From contig CAYURR010000174.1 in NCBI GenBank assembly GCA_964446745.1, positions 1-6,190 of the forward strand: a stretch of DNA of 6,190 nt. Direction: 5' to 3'. Origin of the DNA: CAYURR01 sp964446745. Its GTDB lineage: Bacteria; Bacillota; Clostridia; Lachnospirales; WQUN01. Of the stretch, positions 5,237 to 6,190 are shown one piece after another. The stretch's first letter is position 1. The number at the start of each line of letters is the position of its first letter. The notes beneath the pieces were generated by a model. That model made no database searches, was not told where the DNA came from, and saw nothing but the letters and a program-made list of their open reading frames with translations. Made by a program: the position numbers and the translations under genes.

Positions 5237-6190
5237 TCATTCTATAATGATATTTATGTTTTCTGTCGTGAGGTCCTCGGTGCCCGTGAGTGAGCAGCCC
5301 TTGGTCTTCGCATACGCTATATAGTCCAATATCTCGCCTGTGATACGTTCGCCCGGTGCCAATATCGGGATGCCGGGTGGATAGCACATGATGAACTCCG
5401 CGCATATCGCGCCGTTACTGCGGTTGATGGGCACGGATTTTTTTTCGCCGTAGAATGCGGCCTGCGGTGTGAGCACGACCTCGGGCGTGATGTATTCGTG
5501 ATCAAACATCCCCGCGCGATCCCTCGCATAACGCCGCTTGATCTCGGATAGTGAGGAAATGAGACGCTCGATCTCAAATGCACGGTCACCCGCCGATATG
5601 ATCGCGAGGAAATTGCCCAGATCACCGAACTCAATCTGTATGCCGTATTCGTCGCGAAGGATGTCGTAGACCTCTATGCCCGCCAGCCCGAGCTCGAGTG
5701 TGTGCACGGAGAGCTTCGTCAGATCAAAGTCGTGTATGTCGCGTCCGTTTACTAATTCACTGCCGAATGCGTAATAGCCGCCGATCTTATTGATCTCGTC
5801 CCGCGCGTATGTAGCGAGCTCGAGCGCCTTTTGAAATATATCGCGCCCGTTTACGGCGAGGTTCATACGTGCGATGTCCAGAGAGGATATTAATAGGTAG
5901 GAAGCGCTCGTGGTCTGTGTGAGATTGATGATCTGACGCACGTATCCGGCGTTAACACCGTGCCCACAGAGCAGAAACGAGCTCTGAGTGAGCGAGCCGC
6001 CCGTCTTGTGCATACTGACTGCGGTGATATCGGCTCCCACGGCCATAGCCGAAACGGGTAAACCGTCACCGAAATAGAAATGCGTGCCATGTGCCTCATC
6101 AGCTAAAACGAGCATACCGTACCTGTGTGCGAGCTCGGTAATGCGCCCGATGTCCGAGCATATACCGTAATAGGTCGGATTGTTTACAAA
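5237..6190 (-). CDS. speA: PLP-dependent arginine (Orn/Lys/Arg) decarboxylase, 5' part cut by window edge
   Basis: The last 317 residues of a fold-type I decarboxylase of the biosynthetic Firmicutes type (about 490 residues in Bacillus SpeA), so roughly 170 N-terminal residues lie off the right edge. In the visible part, NNPTYYG leads in. ADEAHGTHFYF gives the aspartate that contacts the PLP ring nitrogen (residue 31 of the fragment). SMHKTGGSLTQSS gives the PLP Schiff-base lysine (residue 62, codon at 6007-6005). The C-terminal domain contains AAFYGEKKSVPI and YPPGIPILAPGERIT, both typical of this family. The frame is open through the edge, so an internal ATG at 6115 is not the start. Arginine as substrate is inferred from the agmatinase gene two positions downstream; sequence alone does not separate arginine from lysine or ornithine. 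The product, agmatine, would feed SpeB. Confidence 0.93.
   Translation of the reverse strand, partial: FVNNPTYYGICSDIGRITELAHRYGMLVLADEAHGTHFYFGDGLPVSAMAVGADITAVSMHKTGGSLTQSSFLLCGHGVNAGYVRQIINLTQTTSASYLLISSLDIARMNLAVNGRDIFQKALELATYARDEINKIGGYYAFGSELVNGRDIHDFDLTKLSVHTLELGLAGIEVYDILRDEYGIQIEFGDLGNFLAIISAGDRAFEIERLISSLSEIKRRYARDRAGMFDHEYITPEVVLTPQAAFYGEKKSVPINRSNGAICAEFIMCYPPGIPILAPGERITGEILDYIAYAKTKGCSLTGTEDLTTENINIIIE

Noticed and set aside
5317..6099. Minus-strand frames of 105 and 69 codons inside speA
   Set aside because: They overlap the conserved decarboxylase frame in a different phase and are Arg/Ser-rich shadows.

Overview
The window looks like chromosomal DNA of a low-to-mid GC Gram-positive bacterium, most likely a motile member of the Clostridia. 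This is inferred from purine-rich Shine-Dalgarno sites, a TTG start, sigma-A-type promoters, tRNA genes without an encoded CCA end, and Firmicutes-type SpeA, SpeE and SpeB proteins. No species can be named from the sequence alone. Every gene I can support lies on the minus strand, so the window reads from right to left.

Right third (6190 to 3508): a tightly packed polyamine operon. It holds the C-terminal part of a PLP-dependent Orn/Lys/Arg decarboxylase (speA, cut by the right edge), spermidine synthase (speE, 30 bases downstream) and agmatinase (speB, whose start overlaps the end of speE by 8 bases). Together they fit arginine -> agmatine -> putrescine -> spermidine. The supplier of decarboxylated S-adenosylmethionine (speD) is not in the window.

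Middle (3470 to 3169): a two-gene tRNA unit, tRNA-Val(UAC) then tRNA-Met(CAU, elongator type). It has its own near-consensus promoter just after speB and a strong hairpin terminator. Between that terminator and the next promoter is a short AT-rich stretch with no convincing gene.

Left half (2931 to 566): a monocistronic chemoreceptor gene with its own promoter, a TTG start and a strong terminator. The 738-residue protein has a standard two-membrane-segment sensor part. Between the membrane and the signalling tip it carries six HAMP-like units at a steady spacing of about 45 residues, which is the most notable structural feature in the window.

Left edge (550 to 1): the N-terminal 183 residues of a zinc N-acetylmuramoyl-L-alanine amidase without a signal peptide, resembling phage or prophage lysins. 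Its ribosome binding site lies just after the receptor gene's terminator, with no clear promoter of its own. I see no CRISPR array, insertion sequence or clear defence system; the window is mostly ordinary housekeeping and motility content.
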